Source: Motiliproteus sediminis (GTDB lineage Bacteria; Pseudomonadota; Gammaproteobacteria; Pseudomonadales; Balneatricaceae). Taken from it: DNA of 64,000 nt. Both the position numbers and the translations under genes were made by a program. Below the pieces are notes generated by a model. The model saw only the letters and a program-made list of their open reading frames with translations. It was not told the origin of the DNA and did not search any database. Position 1 is the first letter of the stretch, and each line of letters begins with the position of its first letter. This document shows positions 44,945-53,195 of this stretch, piece by piece. Location of the stretch: contig NZ_JAERQK010000012.1 in NCBI RefSeq assembly GCF_017912535.1, forward strand, positions 42,572 to 106,571, in the 5' to 3' direction.

Positions 44945-45832
44945 CTAGCGCTGGGTATTAACCAGCCCCGCACTTTTGTACCAGTAGCCGTTGACCGCAT
45001 CCGCGGGAATCGCCGCGATGCCATCATCAGTACCATCGATGCGGGCACGGTATTGGGCGATAACCTCGGCCATCGCCTCCGGCCGCGGACTGAGACGCAC
45101 AAGATCGACCCCGATTCGCTTCATCTCGTCCACCTCGGGCAGCAGGTTGTAGACCTGGCCTGACATGGTCTGAATACCGTTAATAGTAAACACCGACTGG
45201 TCTTCCTGGCTGGCCAGCGGCATCCCCTGTGGGTACTCCAAGCAGACGAACTGGCAGTTGTCCTTCGGCAGATTGCGGGCGCGGGCACTGAAACAGCGGG
45301 CCGAGTAAGCGAGCGGCAGATGACCGTAACTGAATACCTCGGTTTCGATCTGATCGGCAAAGCCCAGCGCCTGAGCATCGGTCAGAATTGCAGCCAGCGT
45401 CTCACCCGACAGCTCCACCGGCATCACCCAGCGGCGCATGCCGCGCCGGTACAACGCCTGCAACGAACGCGCATTGTATACATTGATGGCCGAACCGGAA
45501 ACGAACGGCAGCTTGCGCTCCGACAGCATCTGCACCGCGCCCATGTCGTTTGCTTCCAGCCACAGATCGCCGTTGTCACACAATCTGCGCAGCGTTTTCA
45601 ATTCCGACTCTGCCTCGATCAGCGCCAGACTGGAAAGCACCACCTGTTTGCCGTCCGCCGCCAGTTCGCGCCCCAAGTCAATCCAGTCCTGGGTTTTGAG
45701 CTCGCGCCGCTTGGAACAGACCGCTTCGCCCAGATAGATCACATCCACCGGCTGCTCTGCCAGCTCGCGATAAAACTGATACACCGCTTCGCGCTGCCAG
45801 AAGAACAGCACCGGCCCCATGGATAATTTCAT
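44945..45832 (-). CDS. ubiV: UbiV, U32-family subunit of anaerobic ubiquinone hydroxylase
   Basis: A 295-aa protein. The start MKLSMGPVLFFW at 45832 fits the family; the frame is open further upstream only by overlap with ubiU. The four Cys ligands of its [4Fe-4S] cluster are at the same places as in the E. coli protein: Cys39 (GEAVCSKRR), Cys180 (SARCFSAR), Cys193 and Cys197 (DNCQFVC). It forms a heterodimer with UbiU and hydroxylates ubiquinone precursors without oxygen, with prephenate as likely oxygen donor. It follows ubiU by 16 bases. Confidence 0.95.
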   Translation of the reverse strand: MKLSMGPVLFFWQREAVYQFYRELAEQPVDVIYLGEAVCSKRRELKTQDWIDLGRELAADGKQVVLSSLALIEAESELKTLRRLCDNGDLWLEANDMGAVQMLSERKLPFVSGSAINVYNARSLQALYRRGMRRWVMPVELSGETLAAILTDAQALGFADQIETEVFSYGHLPLAYSARCFSARARNLPKDNCQFVCLEYPQGMPLASQEDQSVFTINGIQTMSGQVYNLLPEVDEMKRIGVDLVRLSPRPEAMAEVIAQYRARIDGTDDGIAAIPADAVNGYWYKSAGLVNTQR

Positions 45833-45848
45833 ACTGCTACTCCTTACC

Positions 45849-46847
45849 TTACTGCCACGGGCGCGAATAGGCGCCCAAGGTAGTCTGGGAGCCTTCGGAA
45901 ACCGCATCCAGTGCGGCCATCCACTCATGTTTTGCGGCATACTCCGCGGGATTGGCCTGCATCGCATCGATCGCCTGACGCCAGACACTCACCACCTGCT
46001 CGACGTACGCGGGGCTGCGCTGACGGCCTTCGATTTTAACCGCCGACACGCCGACCTCCTGCAGCTGCGGCAGCAGTTCAAGCGTATTGAGACTGGTCGG
46101 TTCTTCCAGAGCGTGGAAAGTATTACCTTCGACCCTGAACCGCCCTTTGCAGAGCGTGGGGTAGCCGGCGTTTTCGCCCGGCTCGTAACGATCGATCAGC
46201 ACATTATTCAGCCGCGTTTCCAAGCCGCCGTTGGGCTGTTCTTCCCAGCGCACCGCGTTAGCCGGCGAGCACGCACCACAGGTATTGGGGGACTGATCGG
46301 TTACATAGGAGGAGAGATAGCAACGCCCCTCCGCCATGATGCACAGGCTGCCGAACGCAAAGACTTCCAGCTCTACCGGGCTCTGACTGGCCACATGACG
46401 AACCTGCGACATGGATAGCACCCGCGGCAAGACCGCGCGGCGAATACCAAATTCGGAATGATAAAACTTGAGGCTTTCGTAGTTAGTGGCAGAGCCCTGA
46501 ACCGACAGGTGCAGACCCAGCTCCGGATGGCGCTCGGCGGCGTATCCCAACACCCCCATATCCGCGGCGATAAGGGCGTCGACGCCGAGATCCGCCGCCA
46601 GATCGACCGCTTTTGTCCAGCGCTCCCAGCCCTGAGGCTGGGGGTAGGTATTGACCGCTACGAACACTTTAACCCCGCGATCACGGGCGTAATCCAGCGC
46701 TTTAAAGGCTTTCTTGTCGTTAAAATTCAGACCGGCAAAATGCCGCGCATTGGTGTCGTCCTTGAACCCGATATAGACCGCATCGGCGCCGCTATCGACG
46801 GCGGCTTTCAACGACGGATAATTCCCCGCCGGACACACTAACTCCAT
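45849..46847 (-). CDS. ubiU: UbiU, U32-family subunit of anaerobic ubiquinone hydroxylase
   Basis: A 332-aa protein starting at MELVCPAGNYPSLK (46847), as in homologues; 14 extra upstream residues are not conserved. The motifs are GADAVYIGFKDDTNARHFAGLNF and LHLSVQGSATNY. Cluster ligands are Cys169 and Cys176 (SLCIMAEGRCYLSSY), Cys193 (CGAC) and Cys233 (TLCKGR), agreeing with the E. coli protein. It is the first gene of the ubiUV operon. Confidence 0.95.
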   Translation of the reverse strand: MELVCPAGNYPSLKAAVDSGADAVYIGFKDDTNARHFAGLNFNDKKAFKALDYARDRGVKVFVAVNTYPQPQGWERWTKAVDLAADLGVDALIAADMGVLGYAAERHPELGLHLSVQGSATNYESLKFYHSEFGIRRAVLPRVLSMSQVRHVASQSPVELEVFAFGSLCIMAEGRCYLSSYVTDQSPNTCGACSPANAVRWEEQPNGGLETRLNNVLIDRYEPGENAGYPTLCKGRFRVEGNTFHALEEPTSLNTLELLPQLQEVGVSAVKIEGRQRSPAYVEQVVSVWRQAIDAMQANPAEYAAKHEWMAALDAVSEGSQTTLGAYSRPWQ

Positions 46848-46979
46848 GCTCAAACCCTGCTGTAGCTGTGGATGCAGCGATGCCATCATTGGGCAGTCCG
46901 CCTATACACCCCGAAAAAAGAGGCCATTATACGCCAAACCCGGTGTCGAGGGCGAAACTCAGCGTCTCTTGAAAGTAAA

Positions 46980-47327
46980 TCAGCGATGCCGCAACGGAGA
47001 CTGACTGCAGGCAGTAGAGGATGTATCGGCCGCGTTGGCGGCGATATTGCTATCAAGGTAACGGTACCAGCCCAGCCGGAACCGGTTCAGCGCGTTGTCA
47101 GCGGTTCGAACACCCGCGGCCTGTAACCGCTCCAGCAACAGATTGAGGTGGACTCGGCTGGCGTCATACTCCAGAACCAGACACCGGGACCGGCACTCGC
47201 AGCGATTAAAGCCTACCAGATCAACAAAGAGGTGAAGTAAATCGCCTTCATCCGCAAGCAACTGCAGTCGGCGCCGCACCAGAAAATTGCGGCGCACTCC
47301 GGGCCTGAGAATGCTACGCGGAGCCAT
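46980..47327 (-). CDS. Small protein with HMA-like fold, unknown function
   Basis: A 115-aa protein whose ATG (47327) overlaps the stop of the Sel1 gene (TGATG). It starts with a basic segment (RPGVRRNFLVRRRLQLL). The middle part, VGFNRCECRSRCLVLEYDASRVHLNLLLERLQAAGV, is longer than quoted motifs usually are: its shape of strand, helix, strand and YD-S-L-LL-RL-AAG resembles a heavy-metal-associated domain, with three Cys in RCECRSRC as possible metal ligands. The C-terminal half is polar and of unknown fold. No export signal is visible. It may be a metal-binding partner, but this is weak inference. Confidence 0.6.
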   Translation of the reverse strand: MAPRSILRPGVRRNFLVRRRLQLLADEGDLLHLFVDLVGFNRCECRSRCLVLEYDASRVHLNLLLERLQAAGVRTADNALNRFRLGWYRYLDSNIAANAADTSSTACSQSPLRHR

Positions 47328-47683
47328 CAGTGGGACACGGCATACGCTTTGACGTACTCTTCCGCCAACGCTTTGGCACGCTCTTGTGTGGCTGCATCCA
47401 TCTGCTCGAACACATGCTCCATGATCGGCTGTGCTTCCTGCACGCCCTGAAACAGCGACACATAAAACCACGCATACGCACTGACCAGATCCGCGTCAAC
47501 GCCGGCACCTTCCATGTATATTTCCCCAATGGTGAGCTGTGCGTAGGGCTCGCCCTGTTCAGCCAGCGGCAGGTAATAGCCCAGCGCCATATCCGTATCG
47601 GACAACGTCTCCTCTGCCAAGGCTGCAGCGGCCGACAACGCCAACCAGAAACCGATACATACTGCTTTGAAATAGGTCACCAT
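47327..47683 (-). CDS. Short Sel1-repeat secreted protein
   Basis: A 118-aa protein with a signal peptide (WLALSAAAALAEE) and one or two Sel1-like repeats (YYLPLAEQGEPYAQLTIGEIYMEG; DLVSAYAWFYVSLFQGV). It is shorter than the Sel1 protein at 19829. It lies upstream of, and is translationally coupled to, the HMA-like gene. Function unknown. Confidence 0.75.
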   Translation of the reverse strand: MVTYFKAVCIGFWLALSAAAALAEETLSDTDMALGYYLPLAEQGEPYAQLTIGEIYMEGAGVDADLVSAYAWFYVSLFQGVQEAQPIMEHVFEQMDAATQERAKALAEEYVKAYAVSH

Positions 47684-47830
47684 TCGTTTTCCATCCTAGA
47701 CTGCGCGACTACCAATAGACCTACAGTTTAAAGTGAGTTGAGTCAGGTTCAAGAGCTCAACTACAAATACCGCAATCACAGTTTTGGCACCCGGAGGCCT
47801 CGCTGCGCATGGCACCCAACACTGTCAGCA

Positions 47831-48430
47831 TCAAGGCGTTATTCGTGTAGCCTCAACCTCGATGCGCAGTTCGACCTCATCACCGATACCAATGTCATCC
47901 ACCAACCCGTAATTCATCCCAAAGTCCGAGCGCCGAAGGGTGCCTGTGGCCTTGAATCCGGCGATCCAGTCGCGCTTATTGAAGGTGTGCAAACCCTGGC
48001 GATTGAGCTTTAACTCCAGCGCCACCGGTCGCGTCACCCCGAGCAGAGTGAGATTGCCGTTCAGCGTGCCACGATCAGGCCCAGCCATCGCAACGCTGGT
48101 GCTTTCAAAGGTCAGGTGCGGAAACTCGACCACATTGAAGAAGTCGGGCGATTTCAGGTGCTGATCACGCCGCTCATGAAAGGTGGTCACCGAAGCCGCA
48201 TCCACGGTCACCTCAACGGACGACTGCGCCGGCGCTTCACTATCGAACAGCAACCGCCCCTGCAGCCCGCCAAAACGGCCGGCGACATCAGCGAATCCCA
48301 TATGACTGACAAAGAACAGCACACTGCTGTGCTCCGGATCCAACCGGTACTCGGCAACTTCCGCCGACACTGGCAGCGAAGCCAGCCCCAGTCCCAGCGC
48401 AATTGCGCCACACCCACATTTTATCGACAT
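47831..48430 (-). CDS. yceI: YceI-like periplasmic lipid-binding protein
   Basis: A 199-aa protein starting at MSIKCGCG (48430), which gives a proper signal peptide (LASLPVSAE). It has the YceI lipocalin-like pattern YRLDPEHSSVLFFVSHMGFADVAGRF, VEVTVDAASVTTFHERRDQHLKS, DFFNVVEFP and VTRPVALEL, ending in LRIEVEATRI. YceI proteins bind isoprenoid lipids in the periplasm. It follows moeA by 22 bases, and may be in the same operon. Confidence 0.93.
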   Translation of the reverse strand: MSIKCGCGAIALGLGLASLPVSAEVAEYRLDPEHSSVLFFVSHMGFADVAGRFGGLQGRLLFDSEAPAQSSVEVTVDAASVTTFHERRDQHLKSPDFFNVVEFPHLTFESTSVAMAGPDRGTLNGNLTLLGVTRPVALELKLNRQGLHTFNKRDWIAGFKATGTLRRSDFGMNYGLVDDIGIGDEVELRIEVEATRITP

Positions 48431-48452
48431 GTCGTTGCTTCCTTTTATTCCG

Positions 48453-49685
48453 TTAGCGCAGCTCAGTGAACGGCACGAACGCCACCCGCTCGCCCTCGGC
48501 AATCGCCGTATCGGGCGGCACTATGGCGTAGCCGCTCGCCCAGCAGGCAGAGGTCAGCACCCCCGAACTTTGGTTATCAAACAGTTCCGCCCGCATGATG
48601 CCCGCATCAGTCACCAACCGTGCGCGCAGGTACTCCCTGCGTGGTTGTGGTCGGGGGCGAGCAAAGCCGGCCGTCACCCAGTAACTCTCCGGCGTTACCT
48701 GCTGACACCCCTGCATCCGCAACAGGAAAGGACGCACCAGCACCTGAAACCCCATCAACACGGACACTGGATTACCGGGCAGACCAATAAAGGGCGTATC
48801 GCCGACCCGGCCGACCGCCACCGGCTTGCCCGGTTTGAGTGCCAGCTTCCACATATCCAATTGCCCCAGCCGCTCGACCGCCGGTTTGATGTGGTCCTCT
48901 TCACCGACGGAGACGCCGCCACTGGTCAAGATCACATCCGCTTCACCGGCGGCTTGCAGTAACGCCTGCTCGGTAGCCTGCGCGGTGTCGGCCACGATAC
49001 CCAGGTCCAGCACCTGCATACCCAGCTCACGCAACAACCCAACAAAGGTGTAGCGATTGGAGTTGTAGATCTGTCCCGGCGCCAGTTCGGCACCGGGTTC
49101 TGCCAGTTCGTCGCCGGTGGACAGAACGGCCACCTTCAGCGGTCGAATGCAGTCCACCGTGGCGATACCCATGCTGGCAAGTACGCCCATATGCTGGGGC
49201 TGAATCCGCGTCCCCGTCGCGATCACCACCGACCCTGTGGCAATATCCTGCCCGCGCCGGCGGATATGCTGCCCACGCTCGATCGACTCCGGCAACTGCA
49301 CCACACCCTGATGCAACTCACACTCTTCCTGCATCACCACCGCATCGGCGCCGAGCGGGATAGGTGCACCGGTAAAGATCCGCGCCACTCCGCCTGCAGG
49401 CAGTTCCGACGGCGCATCACCTGCGGCCACCCGCAACACAACCGGCAAGCGGCGCGTCTGGGCAAGATCAGCAAGCCGCAACGCATAACCATCCATGGCG
49501 CTGTTATCGCAGGGCGGCACATCGACAGCCGAATACTGGTCAGCGGCCAATACCCGGTTAAGCGCCATCGGCACCGCCACCGGCTCGCTGCCACCAACCG
49601 GCACAGCACTATCCAACAACCGCTGCAGCGCGACATCGAAGGGCAGCAGCCCGGGCTGGCCGCAACAATCGGGCCCGCAACTCAT
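48453..49685 (-). CDS. moeA: MoeA molybdopterin molybdenumtransferase
   Basis: A 410-aa enzyme that inserts molybdate into molybdopterin. ATG 49685 overlaps the moaB stop (ATGA). Motifs are DVPPCDNSAMDGYA, GAPIPLGADAVVMQE, VAVLSTGDEL, IYNSNRY, TSGGVSVGEEDHIK and FIGLPGNPVSV. The N-terminus carries an uncommon Cys-rich start (MSCGPDCCGQPG). Domain order is normal. It lies between moaB and yceI. Confidence 0.96.
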   Translation of the reverse strand: MSCGPDCCGQPGLLPFDVALQRLLDSAVPVGGSEPVAVPMALNRVLAADQYSAVDVPPCDNSAMDGYALRLADLAQTRRLPVVLRVAAGDAPSELPAGGVARIFTGAPIPLGADAVVMQEECELHQGVVQLPESIERGQHIRRRGQDIATGSVVIATGTRIQPQHMGVLASMGIATVDCIRPLKVAVLSTGDELAEPGAELAPGQIYNSNRYTFVGLLRELGMQVLDLGIVADTAQATEQALLQAAGEADVILTSGGVSVGEEDHIKPAVERLGQLDMWKLALKPGKPVAVGRVGDTPFIGLPGNPVSVLMGFQVLVRPFLLRMQGCQQVTPESYWVTAGFARPRPQPRREYLRARLVTDAGIMRAELFDNQSSGVLTSACWASGYAIVPPDTAIAEGERVAFVPFTELR

Positions 49686-50224
49686 CCGCACGCTCCACAG
49701 GGGCCGGGTTTCAGCGACACCATCTCCACGAAGTTACAGGGCTTGTGCCGTGCATCCAGCTGCTCGCGAATAATCTCGTCCCAGGCCGTACGGCAGGCAC
49801 CGGTGGAGCCCGGCATACAAAAGATGACCGTCCGGTTGGCCACACCCGCCACCGAGCGCGACTGCACCGTAGAGGAGCCAATCTGCTGGAACGAGATCTG
49901 CCGAAACAGCTCGCCATAGCCTTCAATGGTCTTGTCGAACAGCGGCGTTATCGCTTCGGGCGTACTGTCCCGCGCAGTAAATCCGGTGCCACCGGTGACC
50001 AACACCGCCTGAATAGAATCGTCCGCAATCCATGCCGAGACCTGCGCGCGCAGCTTATAAACGTCGTCGATCACAATCGCACGGTCGCCCAGCCGGTGAC
50101 CCGCGTCCTGCAAACGATCCACCAGCGTCTGCCCGGAGCTGTCACTCTCCAGCGTACGCGTATCGGATACGGTCAACACAGCGATATTGAGCGGTACAAA
50201 CTCCACGTTGGCATGGTGGGCCAT
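49682..50224 (-). CDS. moaB: MoaB/MogA-family molybdenum cofactor protein
   Basis: A 180-aa protein. The family motifs are NIAVLTVSDTRT, DSSGQ, VTGGTGFTARDSTPEA and FCMPGSTGACRTAWDEII. It probably adenylylates molybdopterin before MoeA acts. A Cys-containing tail (GPCGACG) follows. It is the first gene of a moaB-moeA pair and overlaps moeA by four bases. Confidence 0.95.
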   Translation of the reverse strand: MAHHANVEFVPLNIAVLTVSDTRTLESDSSGQTLVDRLQDAGHRLGDRAIVIDDVYKLRAQVSAWIADDSIQAVLVTGGTGFTARDSTPEAITPLFDKTIEGYGELFRQISFQQIGSSTVQSRSVAGVANRTVIFCMPGSTGACRTAWDEIIREQLDARHKPCNFVEMVSLKPGPCGACG

Positions 50225-50346
50225 AAATTCTCCTTATACTTTGAGCACGGCAATACAGGTCATGCGGCCTGCCTAGAATCCGATTGTGTCAGCGGACCAT
50301 AGCACTGACAATAGCTCCACTGATTCAATCTGCGGATGCCGAAACG

Positions 50347-50682
50347 ATGATCCCGCTGTGCCATATCGACGCCATCGAAGAGGGTGGCAGTAAAGAGCTG
50401 CGCGATGGCGAGCAGTCGCTGATAGCCGTGCGCAAGAACGGACAGCTCTATGTGTACCTCAATCGCTGCCCCCACCGGGGCATTGCGCTGGAGTGGCAGC
50501 CAGACCAGTTCCTCGACTACGAGCGCCAGTTTATCCAGTGTTCCACCCATGGTGCACTGTTCCGAATAGAGAACGGCCTCTGCATTCAGGGCCCATGCAT
50601 TGGCTGCTCGCTGCAGTCGGTCAGCATCAGGATCGACGACAGCGGCCAGTTGTGGCGCGATCGAGATAACCACAGCCATTAG
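50347..50682 (+). CDS. Rieske-type [2Fe-2S] ferredoxin
   Basis: A 111-aa soluble Rieske protein from ATG 50347; the open frame extends to 50284 but that part is not conserved-looking. Cluster ligands are Cys41 and His43 (NRCPHRGI) and Cys65 and His68 (QCSTHGALF). A proline-containing loop follows (GPCIGCSL). There is no signal or membrane segment, so it is cytoplasmic and may serve as an electron donor or assimilatory reductase-type small subunit. It ends four bases into the convergent sfsA gene. Confidence 0.88.
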   Translation: MIPLCHIDAIEEGGSKELRDGEQSLIAVRKNGQLYVYLNRCPHRGIALEWQPDQFLDYERQFIQCSTHGALFRIENGLCIQGPCIGCSLQSVSIRIDDSGQLWRDRDNHSH

Positions 50683-51383
50683 ATCACCACCGGCAACCGC
50701 TGCTGCAACGCGATCCCGACGGGATCAATATGAGCCCCCAGGGCATACAGCTCCACCCCGGCTTTGACCGCAGCGCGCAGCGCTTGTCCATACGCGGGAT
50801 CAAGGTGATCCGCCGGGCGCACCTCGCAGATACCGGTATGGGCCACACAAAACACCAGCGCCGCGCGGTCACCGGACGCAACCGCGGCAACCAGCTCCCG
50901 CAAATGCTTGGCACCCCGCACGGTAACAGCGTCCGGAAAGTAGCCAATACCGTCATCTTCCAGCAAGGTGACGTTTTTTACCTCCACAAAGCAGCGCTCG
51001 CTATCACCTTCGAGCAGCAGGTCGATACGGCTGTTCTCCCGGCCGTAACCAACCTCTCGACGCAGCCGCGGATAGCCCGCCAGCTCCGGCAGGATACCGG
51101 CCAGCAACGCCTCTTCGACCAATCCGTTGGCGCGCTGGGTGTTGATGCAGGCCAGATAACGCCCTTGCACCTCCACCAGCTCCCAGCTACAGGGATATTT
51201 GCGTTTGGGGTTCGCCGAATCGCTATACCAAACCCGGCTGCCGGGCTCGGCGCAGCCACGCATTGAGCCGGTATTGGGACAGTGCAACGTTGTTTCATGA
51301 CCGCTCGGCAGCTGTACATCAGCCAAAAAACGCTTATAGCGCCGAATCAACCGAGCGGTTTGCAGCGGTGGATCAAACTTCAT
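50679..51383 (-). CDS. sfsA: SfsA family DNA-binding/nuclease-like protein
   Basis: A 234-aa protein, the same length as E. coli SfsA, starting at MKFDPPLQ (51383). Motifs are [41 protein letters not shown], and [14 protein letters not shown], which give an OB-like N-terminal and a PD-(D/E)XK-like C-terminal domain. Originally described as a sugar fermentation stimulation protein; its role remains unclear. It is divergent from dksA, as in many gammaproteobacteria. Confidence 0.95.
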   Translation of the reverse strand: MKFDPPLQTARLIRRYKRFLADVQLPSGHETTLHCPNTGSMRGCAEPGSRVWYSDSANPKRKYPCSWELVEVQGRYLACINTQRANGLVEEALLAGILPELAGYPRLRREVGYGRENSRIDLLLEGDSERCFVEVKNVTLLEDDGIGYFPDAVTVRGAKHLRELVAAVASGDRAALVFCVAHTGICEVRPADHLDPAYGQALRAAVKAGVELYALGAHIDPVGIALQQRLPVVI

Positions 51384-51542
51384 CATCGCCCTCCGTCCGT
51401 TCAGCTTCGGCCCAGCATAGCGCCACACAGGGGGGCGAACCAAACGCACAGCTGCGGTTTAATTTCGCAATTTTATTGACCTGCATACTGGTATGCCCCC
51501 TTTTTATCTGTTAATTTCTTGCGCCTGATTTCCCAAGGGATA

Positions 51543-51575
51543 CCCTGTAACTATGGGCTCTAGACGCCTACAGGG
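51543..51575 (+). promoter_or_regulatory. dksA leader inverted repeat
   Basis: Arms CCCTGTA (51543-51549) and TACAGGG (51569-51575) with 19 bases between them lie 58 bases before the dksA start. A second short inverted repeat GCATAC-TG-GTATGC (51483-51496) lies just upstream, beside TTGACC. These could be a leader hairpin and a promoter or operator of dksA. Confidence 0.35.
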
Positions 51576-51632
51576 CAGACAGATGGATACGCCAGGCCAC
51601 CGCCCGGCCAACTAGAGAAGTGAGGCAGGACC

Positions 51633-52064
51633 ATGCCAGAAACCAAAGAGTCGCTCCTGAAGCACTACGAGCCCTACCAGGCCGGCAAGAACGAAGAGTA
51701 CATGAGCGAAGGCCAGAAAGATCACTTTCGCCAGATCCTCAATGCCTGGAAGCGCGAGCTGATGGAAGAGGTGGATAGCACCATCAACCACATGCAGGAA
51801 GACGCGGCCAACTTCGCTGATCCCAGCGACCGTGCCAGTCAGGAGGAGGAGTTCAGCCTCGAACTGCGCACACGCGATCGCGAACGTAAGCTGACGCGCA
51901 AGATCAACGAGGCCCTCGATCGCATCGACGACGATGATTACGGCTACTGCGACTCCTGCGGCATCGAGATCGGCATCCGTCGCTTGGAAGCCCGCCCCAC
52001 TGCAACCCTCTGCATCGACTGCAAGACCCTGGCAGAGATCAAGGAAAAGCAGCTCGGCGGCTGA
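51633..52064 (+). CDS. dksA: DksA RNA polymerase-binding transcription factor
   Basis: A 143-aa protein. A coiled-coil segment ([19 protein letters not shown] region) with the tip Asp residues (ADPSDRAS) reaches into the RNA polymerase secondary channel. The C4 zinc finger is CDSCGIEIG and CIDC. It acts with ppGpp to adjust transcription. GAGGCAGGA precedes the start. gluQ follows. Confidence 0.97.
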   Translation: MPETKESLLKHYEPYQAGKNEEYMSEGQKDHFRQILNAWKRELMEEVDSTINHMQEDAANFADPSDRASQEEEFSLELRTRDRERKLTRKINEALDRIDDDDYGYCDSCGIEIGIRRLEARPTATLCIDCKTLAEIKEKQLGG

Positions 52065-52106
52065 TCTGTCGGTGGCGCTGTCACCCGGGAGCGCCGCCCA
52101 CAATCG

Positions 52107-53018
52107 ATGATGACTTGTCCCACCGGCCACTATATCGGTCGTTTCGCGCCGTCACCTACTGGCGCGCTTCACTTCGGTTCGCTGATGGCGGCCGTCGCCA
52201 GCTTCCTCGACGCTCGCGCCCATCAGGGCCAGTGGCTGGTACGCATCGAAGACCTTGATCCCCCACGCGAACAGCCCGGCGCCAGTGATCAGATTTTGCG
52301 GACGCTGGAACGATACGGCCTGCTCTGGGACGGCAAAGTACTTTACCAAAGCCAACGCCACGCACTCTATCGCGACACTCTTCAGCGACTCCTGCGCAAG
52401 GGGCTGGCTTATCGTTGCGATTGCTCCCGCCAACAGATCGCCGCACGCGGCGGACGCCCCTACGATGGACACTGCCGGCTGCGGCAGGCTGAAATCAGCG
52501 AACCCGCCGCCATCCGCGCCGTTGTCGATGACCGCCCCATCGGGTTCGTCGATCGAATTCAGGGACCCCAGCAGTTCCAGTTCGAGCAGGGCAGCGGCGA
52601 CTTCATACTTTTTCGCCGTGACGGCTTCTTCGCCTACCAACTGGCGGTGGTAGTCGACGATCATGCCCAAGGCATTAACCAGATCGTCCGTGGTAGCGAC
52701 CTGCTCGATTCCACCCCGCATCAGCGGCACCTGCAGCAGCAGCTCGACCTGGCCCGCCCCCACTACGCGCATATTCCGGTCATGGTCAACCAGACGGGAC
52801 AAAAACTCAGCAAGCAAACCTTTGCTACCGCGCTCGACCCGAAACACCCTTCCCGCGCACTTCACGCCGCGCTGCAGGTTCTGGGTCAGCAGCCGCCAGC
52901 AGCGATGCGCAACGCCACGCCGGCGGAACTGTTAAGCTGGGCCATAACCCACTGGCACATTGATGCGGTCCCCGCTCGGATGAGTGTGAGCGAACTGGCG
53001 CTGAAGGAGCAAGGTTGA
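52107..53018 (+). CDS. gluQ: Glutamyl-Q tRNA(Asp) synthetase
   Basis: A 303-aa truncated glutamyl-tRNA synthetase that glutamylates queuosine in tRNA(Asp). It has the class I signature APSPTGALHFGSL, the zinc-binding set CDCS, Y and C (about residues 105-128), and the KLSKQT loop; it lacks the anticodon-binding domain. The dksA-gluQ linkage is widespread in gammaproteobacteria. The stop is immediately followed by the ATG of the small cbrX-like gene. Confidence 0.96.
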   Translation: MMTCPTGHYIGRFAPSPTGALHFGSLMAAVASFLDARAHQGQWLVRIEDLDPPREQPGASDQILRTLERYGLLWDGKVLYQSQRHALYRDTLQRLLRKGLAYRCDCSRQQIAARGGRPYDGHCRLRQAEISEPAAIRAVVDDRPIGFVDRIQGPQQFQFEQGSGDFILFRRDGFFAYQLAVVVDDHAQGINQIVRGSDLLDSTPHQRHLQQQLDLARPHYAHIPVMVNQTGQKLSKQTFATALDPKHPSRALHAALQVLGQQPPAAMRNATPAELLSWAITHWHIDAVPARMSVSELALKEQG

Positions 53019-53195
53019 ATGTATATTTATCGACTGGTCTCGGCGTTAATCATCGGCATCTACCTGATGTCACCCCTTCTGATCGACAACTGGGGCAGCA
53101 CCGATGAAGCCTGGTACAGTCCGTTTCTGCCTTGGCTGGCGCTGATTCTGATGGCAGCGGTACTGGAATCGAAACGAGGTGGCGATGAGCTTTAG
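53019..53195 (+). CDS. cbrX: Small membrane protein, CbrX-like
   Basis: A 58-aa gene starting directly after the gluQ stop (TGAATG). It encodes MYIYRLVSALIIGIYLMSPL, then a polar turn DNWGSTDEAWYS, a second hydrophobic helix (FLPWLALILMAAVL) and a basic tail. It overlaps the cbrA start by 11 bases. In Pseudomonas a short gene of this kind, cbrX, precedes cbrA and couples its translation. Length, position and overlap all agree, although I could not compare sequences. Confidence 0.75.
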   Translation: MYIYRLVSALIIGIYLMSPLLIDNWGSTDEAWYSPFLPWLALILMAAVLESKRGGDEL

